Shown in pieces: positions 62,001 to 63,806 of a stretch of DNA of 64,000 bases (position 1 is the first letter of the stretch; every line of letters begins with the position of its first letter). A program made the translations under genes and the position numbers. The DNA is taken from assembly GCA_963580285.1 (NCBI GenBank), contig OY757016.1, forward strand, positions 42,671,124 through 42,735,123, given 5' to 3'. The notes under the pieces were generated by a model, which was not told the origin of the DNA, ran no database searches, and saw nothing but the letters and a program-made list of their open reading frames with translations. Source of the stretch: Lucinisca nassula. Its lineage: Eukaryota; Mollusca; Bivalvia; Lucinida; Lucinidae.

Positions 62001-63420
62001 CGGGCCCATCGGAGTCTAACTGTTGGTTTTCTTTTGCTCCAGCATTTCAGTGGTTTCTGGCTGTCGAGTCCTCACCGTTGTTATACCCGCTTATTCGAAG
62101 AAAAATCGGGTATATTGTTTTCGTACCAGAGTTGGGTGGGCGTCATTCCGTCTGTCTGTCCTTCTGTCTGTCTGTCTGTCTGCATGTCCGTCACGTTTCA
62201 TGTAAATGGATCTCCTCTGCAACCACTGAAGTTACACTTTTGAAATTTTGCATCTTGATAGTACATGGTATGTAGATGGCAGTGGGCTACTTTTTTGTGA
62301 CCTTGACCCCAACATGGCCCAAAGGTACCCAAAGGTAAAAAAGTAGGGCTTTATCATATCTTCTAAACTGTTGGGAGGGTCAAAGGTGAAAAAGTAGGAC
62401 TTTATCATATCTTCTAAACTGTTGGGATTGCACTTCCGAAAGCCCATCGGGGCTTGAAGAAATATATGGGCTGCATGATGCTTCCACGCAGAGCTGAAAC
62501 CGACCCGCACACAAGTACTGGTAAACCGCTTAGAGGATCTAAGCCTGCCCAGGCAAAGCGGTCCGAGTCGGATCGTCTATGCTTATAAACCATGTTGGTT
62601 TCATTGGGCGACAGGGCTTGAGATTTCATTTTATCTCTATGTCGGGTAAAAGTCCCACAAAATTGGAAGCAGCGTCTTCAAAATGACCTTTACGGTGTTG
62701 ACAGGGGCGTTAAACTACAAATCAAACAAACAAACAAAGAACAACGGTCACCCTTGGTTGTTTCAGCGCAATGGTTAATGTATCAAAAACCATAATTTCA
62801 CTTGTGCTCCTATTTTTGTGGCATGAGTTATCTGTTCATTAGCAGCGAATTAGTATAATAAAGTAGCAATAAAGTGCGCTTTTCATGGCTCCATATTTGC
62901 TGATGGCATAACGATAACACACGTGTGACAAAGTGTATTAACGCTGCAAACATAGGCTGTGGGTACTCGTTAGAACCGCCTCATTGAGGCGTTTCTAATG
63001 AGCACACACAACCTATGCCTTGTGAGTCATTTTTATCTCCGGTCCCTACGGCCTTCACTTCTATTTTTGATGTTTGATGCTTTAAGTGACTTTATTATGT
63101 TAGTATTCCAGCGTATAGACTCATTATTTGTTGTTTCAAGACATTTAACTGGATTTTAGATACGATATTTTAACTGTGCTTCTCTTTTATTTTCATATTG
63201 ACAGTTCGGAACACCTGAAACAGCTGCCGAGAATCTTTACTCCATGGCGAATGCTGACGAACTATATGTGACCTTTACTATCTTAGAGGCAGACAAGAGT
63301 GGTGGCCCTTTAGTGGTGTGGTTTAACCGATTCTACATTGTGGCCTTCGTGGCTCTCTTCGCTGTCATAGTGATCAATATTCTTATCGCCATTTTTATAA
63401 GTGCCTATGAATGTATGAAG
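17438..63420 (+). CDS. Trpml: Mucolipin (TRPML) cation channel, eleven coding exon positions
   Basis: Joining 17438-17614, 21087-21278, 23680-23812, 26714-26831, 33424-33514, one of 34964-35063 or 36122-36221, 44642-44754, 49586-49762, 52936-53049, 59886-60008 and 63205-63420 keeps one open frame of 518 codons; all borders are AG/GT. Order of parts: short basic cytosolic N-terminus (RALRRYLKMYF), TM1 across exons 1-2, a long lumenal domain (exons 2-6), TM2 (exon 7), TM3 (exon 8), TM4 (exon 9), TM5 (exon 10), then pore helix, filter and TM6 (exon 11). TRPML channels release Ca2+ and other cations from endolysosomes under PI(3,5)P2 control. Vertebrate members have about 550-580 residues, so the model is nearly full length; the N-terminus is shorter. 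The filter region reads NADELY where vertebrate TRPML has NGDDMF. A paralogue or diverged invertebrate member is likely. Confidence 0.88.
17690..17990. repeat. Palindromic MITE family C, worn copy
   Basis: ACATAGATTGTCGGTGCTTACAGTACCCACAACATATG lacks the central GC hairpin. Outer parts (TATATAAAGTTGGGTTTGGAG, ACGGACTTGTTTTCGTGATG) are present. Confidence 0.6.
18695..18985. repeat. Palindromic MITE family C, good copy
   Basis: The central hairpin TTAGAACCGCCTCA TTG AGGCGGTTCTAA is inside matched GTGGGTGCTCG / CGAGTACCCAC arms and CATAGG / CCTATG. 17991-18694 shows no gene. Confidence 0.8.
19126..19480. repeat. Hairpin-headed repeat with GTCT/GTCC microsatellite
   Basis: TATGTCTCCCCCGAA pairs with TTCGGAGAGACATA. 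The microsatellite GTCTGTCTGTCC(GTCC)n(GTCT)n spans about 19190-19293. The body (ATAACTTGAAAACC wording) resembles 53.2 kb. Confidence 0.75.
19480..20620. repeat. Tandem array of about 157-bp units
   Basis: GAAATTACTTGGCAGAAATG recurs at about 19528, 19606, 19763, 19918, 20076, 20234 and 20392. Each unit also carries CAAAGGTCAAGGTCATAC. 20621-21086 holds no gene that I can identify; the 127-codon open frame ending at 20930 is not recognised. Confidence 0.8.
21087..21278 (+). CDS. Trpml: Mucolipin exon 2: end of TM1 and start of lumenal domain
   Basis: Acceptor TTTTTCAG, donor AGA|GTAGGT; 64 codons in phase 0. The segment FSDVVNRGDLTLRHLLLKEW corresponds to the TRPML stretch that follows TM1 (V.FREENTIAFRHLFL type), and YDVEELKERINYAVER to the helix before the lumenal domain core. 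Confidence 0.85.
21279..22309. other. Intron with small hairpins
   Basis: A strong hairpin lies at 21909-21942 (AAAGAATTTGCTCC TCG GGAGCAAATTCTTT). A family E fragment is at 22055-22120 and part of another at 22225-22310. No coding sequence. Confidence 0.5.
22310..22500 (-). repeat. SINE fragment related to 55505-55775
   Basis: Shares CAACACTATTTAG and ACTGACAACTGCCCTTCTTGA wording with the tRNA-derived SINE at 55505-55775; the tRNA-like head is missing. Confidence 0.5.
22705..22830. repeat. Palindromic repeat family D
   Basis: GAGCAGCGAAGGTTCTGGCG and its complement CGCCTGAACCTTCGCTGC form a hairpin around AGACTGCGCAGGCT. Relatives are at 25300-25420, 38605-38820, 39845-40110 and 55245-55450. 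Confidence 0.7.
23237..23630. repeat. 38-bp minisatellite just upstream of exon 3
   Basis: About ten units with GGGGCTGCG at 23275, 23313, 23351 and 23389 (38-bp spacing), sharing AGTTCATCAGGTGGTTCACA. It ends about 50 nt before the exon 3 acceptor. Confidence 0.85.
23680..23812 (+). CDS. Trpml: Mucolipin exon 3: lumenal domain
   Basis: Acceptor TTTTGTATAG, donor A|GTAAGT; 133 nt, ending in phase 1. It encodes FYNAPADAIGYYLRLKDD and MEYFDFIGFQDSDSENDLK, continuing the lumenal helix of exon 2 (TRPML AVNKYLxLxxxSVG equivalent). The exon is hemmed in by tandem repeats: a 38-bp minisatellite ends about 50 nt upstream and a 29-bp array starts about 35 nt downstream. Confidence 0.8.
23846..23966. 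repeat. 29-bp tandem repeat just downstream of exon 3
   Basis: TTTGTAGGAC recurs at 23851, 23880, 23909 and 23938, with shared ATTGCATAGGCCGGTAC. Confidence 0.9.
24000..24260. repeat. Short modular element ending in a GGGCCC hairpin
   Basis: Begins with CCGTCGTCCGTCGTCCGTCC and has one unit of the type found in the 36.5-38.1 kb array (CTAAAGCGTTCCGCTC, AACAAGATGGCCAC). It ends CTCAGGTGAGCGAATC with AGGGCCCTCTGGGCCC near 24230-24245. Confidence 0.6.
24240..24470 (-). repeat. tRNA-derived SINE
   Basis: On the minus strand the head reads like a tRNA with a B box (GGGTTCGAGCC) and an A-box-like CTTAATCATTAGGCC. The body contains CATCTTGAAAGGGTCGCAAA. Confidence 0.6.
24650..24925 (-). repeat. 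SINE family A copy
   Basis: Tail complement GAAGCTTAACGTCCCCG at the left, head complement near ATAAGCC at the right; moderately diverged. Confidence 0.7.
24945..25085 (-). repeat. tRNA-derived SINE head
   Basis: Minus strand reads GGTAGCTCAGTCGGG (A box) and GGGGGGTTCAATACC (B box), in the right order and spacing for a tRNA-like Pol III promoter. Confidence 0.7.
25300..25420. repeat. Palindromic repeat family D, good copy
   Basis: AGCGAAGACTCTGATCAGAC and CTGATCTGAGTCTTCGCT pair around TGCGCGAATGCGCA. Confidence 0.8.
25735..26000. repeat. Palindromic MITE family C copy
   Basis: Ends ACGAAAACACGCCTATTG and GGAGTGTTTTTCATGATG. The centre is shortened (ACCGCCTCAAGAGTATCC), losing the hairpin tip. 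Confidence 0.7.
26142..26208. repeat. (ATC)n microsatellite
   Basis: About 22 uninterrupted ATC units. Confidence 0.97.
26450..26530. repeat. Palindromic MITE family C, core only
   Basis: TAGAATCGCTCCGATGAAGCGATTCTAA keeps the palindrome although the GC pairs have changed on both sides (GAACCGCC to GAATCGCT, matched by AGCGATTC). Confidence 0.65.
26714..26831 (+). CDS. Trpml: Mucolipin exon 4: lumenal domain
   Basis: Acceptor ACATTCTAG, donor AGAG|GTAAAT; 118 nt, phase 1 in and phase 2 out. It reads KAFPVTLKNTTDPVTNKHRY and AYDIEDDFKKHNLTQPIK. NTT and NLT are N-glycosylation sequons, expected for a lumenal segment. The stretch YDIEDDF falls where TRPML proteins have FDIDPEIE. Weak similarity, but phase, borders and position agree. 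Confidence 0.7.
27035..27258 (+). repeat. SINE family A, 5'-truncated
   Basis: Starts in the middle (GCTTAGAGGAGCTAAGC) and runs to the tail ACGTTCAACCTCAAATC with A-rich end. Confidence 0.7.
27340..27450. repeat. Palindromic repeat family E
   Basis: GTGTAGACTCAGGACAGC and GTCTGATCTGGGTCTACAC pair around GCCGCGTTCTGCGGC. Confidence 0.75.
27648..27928. repeat. Palindromic MITE family C, good copy
   Basis: Ends TATGAAAACACGCCTATAC and AGGCGTGTTTTCGTGATG. The centre is TAGAACCGCCTCA TCG AGGCGGTTCTAAC. Confidence 0.85.
28035..28250 (-). other. Unidentified 71-codon minus-strand open frame
   Basis: The frame contains FSGDGDIVIQYIEVGKWAA and ends EKLTKADVLGDSID. It looks more protein-like than its neighbours, and another minus-strand frame just upstream (28250-28330) also lacks stops and reads VPNNLIGWLINRKG, faintly like a KH-domain core. 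This could be a frameshifted gene fragment captured in the intron. I do not assign a function. Confidence 0.25.
28345..28620. repeat. Palindromic MITE family C, good copy
   Basis: The centre TTAGAACCGCCTC GATG AGGAGGTTCTAA carries one mismatch. Flanks include TATAGAGTGTGGGTACTCG and GAGTATCCACAATCTATA. Confidence 0.8.
30662..30707 (-). ncRNA. Type I hammerhead ribozyme (retrozyme copy 1)
   Basis: Minus strand order: stem I GGGTCA, core CTGATGA, stem II GGCT-TTATT-AGCC, core GAA, stem III ACTACGTAGT, cleavage base A at 30668, stem I partner TGACCC. All conserved core bases are present; stem I has 6 Watson-Crick pairs and stem II 4. Confidence 0.9.
31044..31089 (-). ncRNA. Type I hammerhead ribozyme (retrozyme copy 2)
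   Basis: Same layout: GGGTCA, CTGATGA, stem II GGC-ATTATTA-GCC, GAA, stem III ACTATGTAGT, cleavage base A at 31050, TGACCC. The core is intact and stem II is reduced to 3 pairs. Confidence 0.88.
32067..32111 (-). ncRNA. Hammerhead ribozyme, core-mutated
   Basis: GGATCA, GTGATGA (first core base C changed to G), GGCC-TAATT-GGCC, GAA, ACTAGTTGGT, cleavage base T, then TGAT. The four inner pairs of stem I are retained through a matching change. Probably inactive. Confidence 0.65.
32318..32363 (-). ncRNA. Hammerhead ribozyme, core-mutated
   Basis: GTGTCA, CTGGTGA (one core-loop change), a damaged stem II GATC-TAGTT-GGCC, GAA, ACTAGCTAGT, cleavage base C at 32324, TGGTCC. Confidence 0.65.
32866..33125 (-). 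pseudogene. Tc1-type transposase C-terminal fragment
   Basis: Minus-strand reading gives FFNQNGVQVLPWSAFSPDLN PIEY..., then in another frame QEEWDNITQDQIQRLIRSIR and ATLDANGGHTRYW. The SPDLNPIE box includes the third catalytic acidic region of DD34E transposases. The frame change and the missing N-terminal half make it dead. 32431-32865 and 33126-33423 are otherwise unassigned. Confidence 0.85.
33424..33514 (+). CDS. Trpml: Mucolipin exon 5: lumenal beta strands
   Basis: Acceptor TATCTACAG, donor AAAG|GTATAA; 91 nt, phase 2 in and phase 0 out. It reads LLAITLEFSLHSVRVHYSVQ and KARCLRIDGK, matching the TRPML pattern NLTLDFHRLLTVELQFKLKA. It was found because the phases of exons 4 and 6 demand an exon of this kind here. 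Confidence 0.72.
33555..34640. repeat. Hairpin-headed element with about 165-bp tandem units
   Basis: Head TTTAGCTTACCTGAGCCGAA with GGCTCCGGAGGAACTAAAAG, then CCGTCAGCGTCCGTTGTCC. Five units follow, with CAAAGGG (or AAAGGG) at about 33909, 34073, 34238, 34408 and 34574, all sharing CCTTATATTTAAAGTT. Confidence 0.8.
34964..35063 (+). CDS. Trpml: Mucolipin exon 6a: alternative lumenal exon
   Basis: Acceptor TGCTTTTAG, donor CAG|GTATAA; 100 nt, phase 0 in and phase 1 out. It reads VTFKDMENNGQVLVDLDTLA then FREKCSNIGFNIP. It corresponds to ITFDNKAHSGRIPISL in vertebrate TRPML, including a conserved Cys. Exon 6b is 58 percent identical by eye (19 of 33 residues), with identical length and phases. 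Confidence 0.82.
35130..35345. repeat. Palindromic MITE family C, worn copy between exons 6a and 6b
   Basis: ACGAAAACATGTTTATATAAATAC at the left end, CAGGCGTGTTTTTGATGC at the right. The hairpin is disrupted (ACCGGCGATAAGGCG). A family E fragment follows at 35360-35420; 35421-36121 has nothing recognised apart from exon 6b's acceptor region. Confidence 0.6.
36122..36221 (+). CDS. Trpml: Mucolipin exon 6b: alternative lumenal exon
   Basis: Acceptor AATTGTAG, donor CAG|GTATTT; 100 nt, phase 0 in and phase 1 out. It reads VMFHDRDNNGQVLVKLFTES then ARERCSTFGYDIP. It is a tandem duplicate of exon 6a placed 1.06 kb downstream. Using both would shift the frame, so the two should be mutually exclusive. 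No stop or splice-site damage is visible in either. Confidence 0.8.
36500..38105. repeat. Tandem array of about 145-150 bp units
   Basis: Each unit has TTTTGAAATAATTTCAC, CCTTGGGTGACCCTCTACC, CAAACCGTTCCGCTC and CCACCAGAGCTAAAAATAG. About ten diverged units. It lies in the long intron between exon 6b and exon 7. Confidence 0.75.
38105..39310. other. Intron tract of mixed repeat fragments
   Basis: Fragments of family G (ATCGATTCCTGATCATTG) at 38135, 38215 and 39270; family D at 38605-38820; and a family F MITE-like copy at 38830-39020 (CCAGTTGTTCAAAGCCTCG). No exon found. Confidence 0.5.
39650..39790. repeat. Tandem pair of SINE A tail fragments
   Basis: AAAAGTCCCACAAACTCAGA and the following 60 bases occur twice, 67 bp apart. 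Confidence 0.75.
39845..40110. repeat. Palindromic repeat family D, split copy
   Basis: CCAGCGAAGACTCAGATCAG, CTGCGCATTCGCGCAG and TCTGGTCAGAGTCTTTGCTG. A second half is at 40030-40110. Ends are GAGCCAGCGCATGAC and TCATGCGCCGGCTC. Confidence 0.7.
40338..40342. repeat. Left 5-bp target duplication CCTAC of the foldback element
   Basis: CCTAC adjoins TGTTACGAG and recurs at 44522-44526. Together the flanks recreate SINE A wording (ACATCTCAAGC then CCTACC), as in the uninterrupted copy at 45392-45407. Confidence 0.85.
41050..41200 (+). repeat. tRNA-derived SINE carried in the left arm
   Basis: GTAATGATTAGGCTACTAGC and AGGATTGATCCCAGGC are A- and B-box-like. It is present at the mirrored position 43685-43835 in the right arm, so it was in the arm before the arms were duplicated or homogenised. 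Confidence 0.7.
42094..42769. other. Unique spacer of the foldback element
   Basis: The part next to the right arm reads, on the minus strand, ACATCACA then TTGGTTGCTTCTGTAG, which could pass for an LTR end plus primer-binding site, but this is weak. There is a T-rich run at 42604-42650. No protein recognised. Confidence 0.4.
44522..44526. repeat. Right 5-bp target duplication CCTAC
   Basis: Matches 40338-40342. SINE A sequence (GGCAGGCTTAG, TACTAGTACC) continues to about 44565. Confidence 0.85.
44642..44754 (+). CDS. Trpml: Mucolipin exon 7: TM2
   Basis: Acceptor TTTTTCAG, donor ATG|GTATGT; 113 nt, phase 1 in and phase 0 out. After DASLRNTSYG (with sequon NTS) comes a hydrophobic span AAVMILSAMSFVLSVLTLGF. 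The foldback element and its target duplication end 115 bp upstream of this exon. Confidence 0.85.
44785..45175. repeat. Hairpin-rich repeat family H, copy 1
   Basis: Contains GCGACAGTATATTCTAC with its complement GTAGAATATACTGTCGC nearly realised (ACAATATACTGTCACA), then TCGTCGGTTTTACGGTCG paired with CGACCGTAAAACCTCCGA around CGTTTTACGGCTCCG. A second copy is at 54545-54950. Confidence 0.75.
45287..45434 (-). repeat. SINE family A, partial copy
   Basis: ATTTAGGTCATTTTGGAGAC to ACATCTCAAGCCCTACCAGC; it serves as the empty-site comparison for the foldback element. Confidence 0.7.
45436..45690 (+). mobile_element. Hammerhead retrozyme, single-ribozyme copy
   Basis: Runs from ACAGCTGGTGTGTGGG through GGCGGCGGTAAAACGTCTCC to the ribozyme and then AAAGGATAACCCTTTTATAG. 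Shares its body with 50755-51050. Confidence 0.8.
45559..45604 (+). ncRNA. Type I hammerhead ribozyme, intact core
   Basis: GGGTCA, CTGATGA, stem II GGCC-TAATT-GGCC, GAA, stem III ACTAGCTAGT, cleavage base A at 45598, TGGCCC. Stem I pairs A-U, C-G, U-G, G-C, G-C, G-C. Confidence 0.9.
46015..46320. repeat. Palindromic MITE family C, most complete copy
   Basis: ACGAAAACACGACTATATAA at the left and TAGGTGTGTTTTCGTAATG at the right. The hairpin is CGTTAGATCCGCCTCA ATT AGGCGGTTCTAACG. An extra ATTTGAGCAGAAATAAG is present. Confidence 0.85.
46321..47228. other. Intron stretch without recognised genes
   Basis: 46355-46465 (CGGAGTCTAACTATTGG) resembles 61998-62085 downstream of the Penelope-like fragment. 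A family G fragment is at about 47175-47215. Otherwise nothing seen. Confidence 0.45.
47229..47392. repeat. Imperfect palindrome
   Basis: GTTATTTGATG at the left and CATCAAATAAC at the right, with inner pairs such as CTATTGCCCT / AGGGCAATAG and GGTATTC / CAATACC. Confidence 0.75.
47393..47944. other. Intron stretch without recognised features
   Basis: A/T-rich sequence; no repeat, hairpin or coding region recognised. Confidence 0.4.
47945..48435. repeat. Two palindromic MITE family C copies in tandem
   Basis: 47945-48235 has ATAGATTGTGGGTGCCC with a truncated hairpin (CCGCCTCAACGAG). 48240-48435 has CTTACGAGTACCCACAACC followed by the right half only. Confidence 0.7.
48436..49585. other. 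Intron with family G fragments
   Basis: Family G words at 48650-48685 (minus) and 48785-48830 (plus) suggest an inverted pair around 48640-48830. No gene. Confidence 0.4.
49586..49762 (+). CDS. Trpml: Mucolipin exon 8: TM2-TM3 linker and TM3
   Basis: Acceptor TGTTTTAG, donor GAT|GTAAGT; 177 nt, phase 0 both sides. A basic linker (KTKQYMKTNYSKFY) is followed by SEYVKFIKFWDIIIFVADIL and LMVETMEIVFYID, equivalent to the TRPML EFVNGWYI...SDILTI segment. The final Asp before the donor is part of TM3 or its lumenal end. Confidence 0.85.
50085..50245 (-). repeat. tRNA-derived SINE
   Basis: On the minus strand, GTGATGTAGTGGTTATGC (A-box region) and AGGATCGATCCCGGGC (B box), followed by CTTCTCCAGACTTTCGGATG and ACGGAGACG-type wording at the 3' side. 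Confidence 0.75.
50325..50585. repeat. Palindromic MITE family C copy
   Basis: AACACGCGTATATAATTTTG on the left and ATGCATGTTTTCGTAATG on the right. The hairpin is AAGAACCGTCGCGTCGAGGCGGTTC. Confidence 0.75.
50755..51050 (+). mobile_element. Hammerhead retrozyme with repeated ends
   Basis: CCCTTTTATAGAACATATTT occurs at both ends (about 50768 and 51029 in the form GCCTTTTATAG), framing a single ribozyme. This fits insertion of slightly more than one unit of a circular template. Confidence 0.75.
50920..50965 (+). ncRNA. Type I hammerhead ribozyme, one stem II mismatch
   Basis: GGGTCA, CTGATGA, GGGC-TAATT-GGCC (one mismatched pair), GAA, ACTAGCTAGT, cleavage base C at 50959, TGGTCC. Confidence 0.85.
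51118..51350. repeat. Palindromic MITE family C copy, right end displaced
   Basis: Left end ACAATAACACGCCTATTC. The hairpin is TTAGAACCGCCTCGGCGAGGCGGTTCTAA, perfect. The right end runs into the dimeric retrozyme near 51350, and its missing part (GCATGTTTTTGTGATGG) reappears at 51810-51827, so the retrozyme may have inserted into this MITE. Confidence 0.75.
51417..51462 (+). ncRNA. Hammerhead ribozyme, one core change
   Basis: CTGATGG (last core base A changed to G), GGCC-TAATT-GGCC, GAA, ACTAGCTGGT, cleavage base A at 51456, TGGCCC. Confidence 0.75.
51664..51709 (+). ncRNA. Hammerhead ribozyme, several core changes
   Basis: GGGTTA, CTGACGG, GGCC-TAATT-GGCC, AAA in place of GAA, ACTAGTTAGT, cleavage base C at 51703, TGACCC. 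Expected inactive. Confidence 0.7.
52140..52710 (-). pseudogene. LINE reverse-transcriptase C-terminal fragment
   Basis: The minus-strand frame at 52460-52657 reads MQYGSCILDPKEVVLNEEIE, KVQNKAARGVTSNYCF and LLDKLRWESLKKMRKDRRL, the well-known end of jockey/CR1-like LINE polymerases (EKVQRRAARFV...LGWEPLxxRRKxARL). Downstream, other frames give RHYRNHHLLAFHTLSAIND, also typical. Broken by frameshifts. A family E fragment is at 51940-52010. Confidence 0.82.
52936..53049 (+). CDS. Trpml: Mucolipin exon 9: TM4
   Basis: Acceptor TTACTCAG, donor CAC|GTAAGT; 114 nt, phase 0. It reads NKNWTVASLDKHAVWLSIGC then ILAWLSMLRYFKFHNKFH, closely following the TRPML pattern LLGTSTLLVWxGVIRYLxFFxxYN. Confidence 0.87.
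53110..54500. repeat. Hairpin-headed element with about 160-bp tandem units
   Basis: Head ATAGCCCCGCTTTGAAAAAG with TGGGGCTAT. Units recur with CTTCACAC at 53248, 53409, 53571, 53733 and 53897, then diverge. The end at about 54478-54492 (GCGGGGCTATAG) mirrors the head. A short GTCTGTCTGTGT run is at 53645-53680. Confidence 0.85.
54545..54950. repeat. Hairpin-rich repeat family H, copy 2
   Basis: GCGACAGTATATCCTGCGAT with ATATACTGTCGG, and GTAAATCGTCTGTTTTGAGG against CCGTAAAACCGACGATTTAC. Homologous to 44785-45175. Confidence 0.8.
55245..55450. repeat. Palindromic repeat family D copy
   Basis: GAACGAAGACTCTGATCAG with TCTGACCTGAGGCTTCGC around ACTGTGCGGATGCGCAG. A preceding half-copy is at 55250-55330. 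Confidence 0.75.
55505..55775 (-). repeat. Full-length tRNA-derived SINE
   Basis: On the minus strand, the head CATCGGTAGCTCAGTCGGAT (A box) and GCGTGTTCGATACCTGCC (B box), body CTCATTCAAGAAGGACAGTTG, tail GTTGGCTGAACCGTTAAAC then a C run (G run on + at 55499-55510). Confidence 0.8.
55930..56720. repeat. Tandem array of about 165-200 bp units within the TTAA element
   Basis: GGGTCGTTTCAAAAGTAA-like words occur near 55936, 56141, 56317, 56479 and 56651, each followed by GCAAAAT-type words. Confidence 0.7.
56905..57480 (-). pseudogene. mariner-type transposase remnant
   Basis: The minus-strand reading starts MDKKTKIR near 57262, followed with stops by TIYRWVKAFKAGK, DDAHVGRPKTSITMATIAAV, VKAAVKEDARLSVKE and GVQTILTKLWAEK: the two N-terminal helix-turn-helix regions and linker. 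A terminal-repeat-like end (CGAGGGTCCTTCAAAAAGTT on the minus strand) lies at about 57455-57475. Internal stops and loss of the catalytic half make it dead. Confidence 0.82.
57748..58040 (+). repeat. SINE family A, complete copy
   Basis: Head CCGCCCATTGGGGCTTGAAG, tail GACGGGGACGTTAAGCTC then AAACAAACAAAC. Confidence 0.8.
58230..58375 (+). repeat. Family G fragment
   Basis: GGCCTTCCTTTGTTTAGG to ATTGTATCAATTCCTGATC. It is the reverse complement of sequence at 60535-60655, next to the Penelope-like remnant. Confidence 0.7.
58395..58630 (+). repeat. tRNA-derived SINE
   Basis: ACACAGTGGTTAGTGGAC (A-box region) and CGGGGTTTATCCCAGGC (B-box region), then body CATCGTCCTGTGGATCGGGA and AAAGACCCCTACC. 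Confidence 0.75.
58668..58853. repeat. Family F MITE with inverted ends
   Basis: GGGGCCAGTTGTTCAAAGC at the left and CGACCAACTGCCCCTGG at the right are inverted matches. A relative is at 38830-39020. Confidence 0.75.
58941..59008. repeat. (GA)34 microsatellite
   Basis: Uninterrupted GA dinucleotides. Confidence 0.98.
59009..59885. other. End of TTAA element and exon 10 acceptor region
   Basis: 59009-59846 has no recognised gene. Only 35 nt remain between the right TTAA and exon 10, including the T-rich stretch AATTTCTTTGTTAATTCG and TTTTAG. Confidence 0.6.
59886..60008 (+). CDS. Trpml: Mucolipin exon 10: TM5
   Basis: Acceptor TTCGTTTTAG, donor AAG|GTAAAA; 123 nt, phase 0. It reads LLFTTLYYALWDVMTYLPCV then AVLFIGFWICGYVVLGPYN, matching TRPML (YLGYCFCGWIVLGPYH). 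The TTAA-flanked 4-kb element ends 39 bp before this exon. Confidence 0.9.
60235..60315. repeat. Palindromic repeat family E, short copy
   Basis: AGTGCAGGCCCTGATCAGA and TCTGGGCCTGTACTG pair. Confidence 0.65.
60535..60790 (-). repeat. Family G repeat, inverted next to the Penelope-like fragment
   Basis: A minus-strand 77-codon open frame exists, but the sequence is repetitive (58230-58375) and has no recognised domain. It lies head-to-head with the reverse-transcriptase remnant. Confidence 0.6.
60835..61985 (+). pseudogene. Penelope-like reverse transcriptase, broken
   Basis: Fragments in more than one frame: STYDFSTLYTILPHNLKKEK, LIEWTFHKEDSLCLACNVGN, WSCQKV, VGIPTGTKYVPLVADLFLFC, SRYLDDLLNID (the catalytic YxDD box), NSSDTEAPFLDLHLSI, FRKIIRRYKNIGYN and NCTAVGQASDSM. 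This order matches a retroelement reverse transcriptase common in aquatic invertebrates, which I place nearest to Penelope-like elements. At least three frame changes and a C run at 61323-61332 interrupt it. Confidence 0.72.
61998..62240. repeat. Hairpin plus GTCT microsatellite repeat
   Basis: TATACCCGCTTATTCGAAG pairs with AAAATCGGGTATA. TGTCTGTCC(TTCTGTCTG)n is at 62148-62190. Short version of the 19.1-kb element. The first part (61998-62085) resembles 46355-46465. Confidence 0.65.
62437..62740 (+). repeat. SINE family A, complete copy
   Basis: Head GCCCATCGGGGCTTGAAG, tail GGGCGTTAAACTACAAATC then AAACAAACAAACAAAG. Confidence 0.8.
62920..63025. repeat. Palindromic MITE family C, truncated
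   Basis: CATAGGCTGTGGGTACTCG, hairpin TTAGAACCGCCTCATTGAGGCGTTTCTAA, GCACACACAACCTATG. 62741-62919 and 63026-63204 show nothing else. Confidence 0.75.
63205..63420 (+). CDS. Trpml: Mucolipin exon 11: pore helix, selectivity filter and TM6
   Basis: Acceptor ATATTGACAG, donor AAG|GTAGGT; 216 nt, phase 0. The pore segment ENLYSMANADELYVTF aligns with vertebrate ECLFSLINGDDMFVTF: both acidic filter positions stay acidic (D, E), while Gly becomes Ala and Met-Phe becomes Leu-Tyr. TM6 is FYIVAFVALFAVIVINILIA followed by IFISAYECMK, matching LFIALITGAYDTIK. The cytosolic tail must lie downstream. Confidence 0.92.
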
Positions 63421-63576
63421 GTAGGTGGATGACCTTAGTACCCTTAGGACCATATGTCCGCCGGACATAGAGCATTCTTTTGATATCGTTGGTATTCCAG
63501 AGTTGATGAATATTCAAAGCTTGCATCTTCCCACTCATACGATTGCAGATTTAATAAAGGCTTACTAAGAATTAAA

Positions 63577-63746
<170 letters not shown>

Positions 63747-63752
63747 CTGCAG

Positions 63753-63806
63753 CACCCTCTCGCGAGGATTATGTGCAGCTGCGCGTGCCAGAAAAAGAAA
63801 AGATAA
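63753..63806 (+). CDS. Trpml: Candidate terminal mucolipin exon
   Basis: After a long CTAT microsatellite the sequence CCTGCAG could act as acceptor. Continuing in the phase of exon 11 gives HPLARIMCSCACQKKKR and a stop. A Cys-rich, basic end recalls the palmitoylated CCC motif near the TRPML C-terminus. A second AG 25 nt on (63777-63778) would instead give a 34-residue charged tail. Either may be wrong, and the true tail exons may lie beyond the window. Confidence 0.3.
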   Translation, partial: HPLARIMCSCACQKKKR

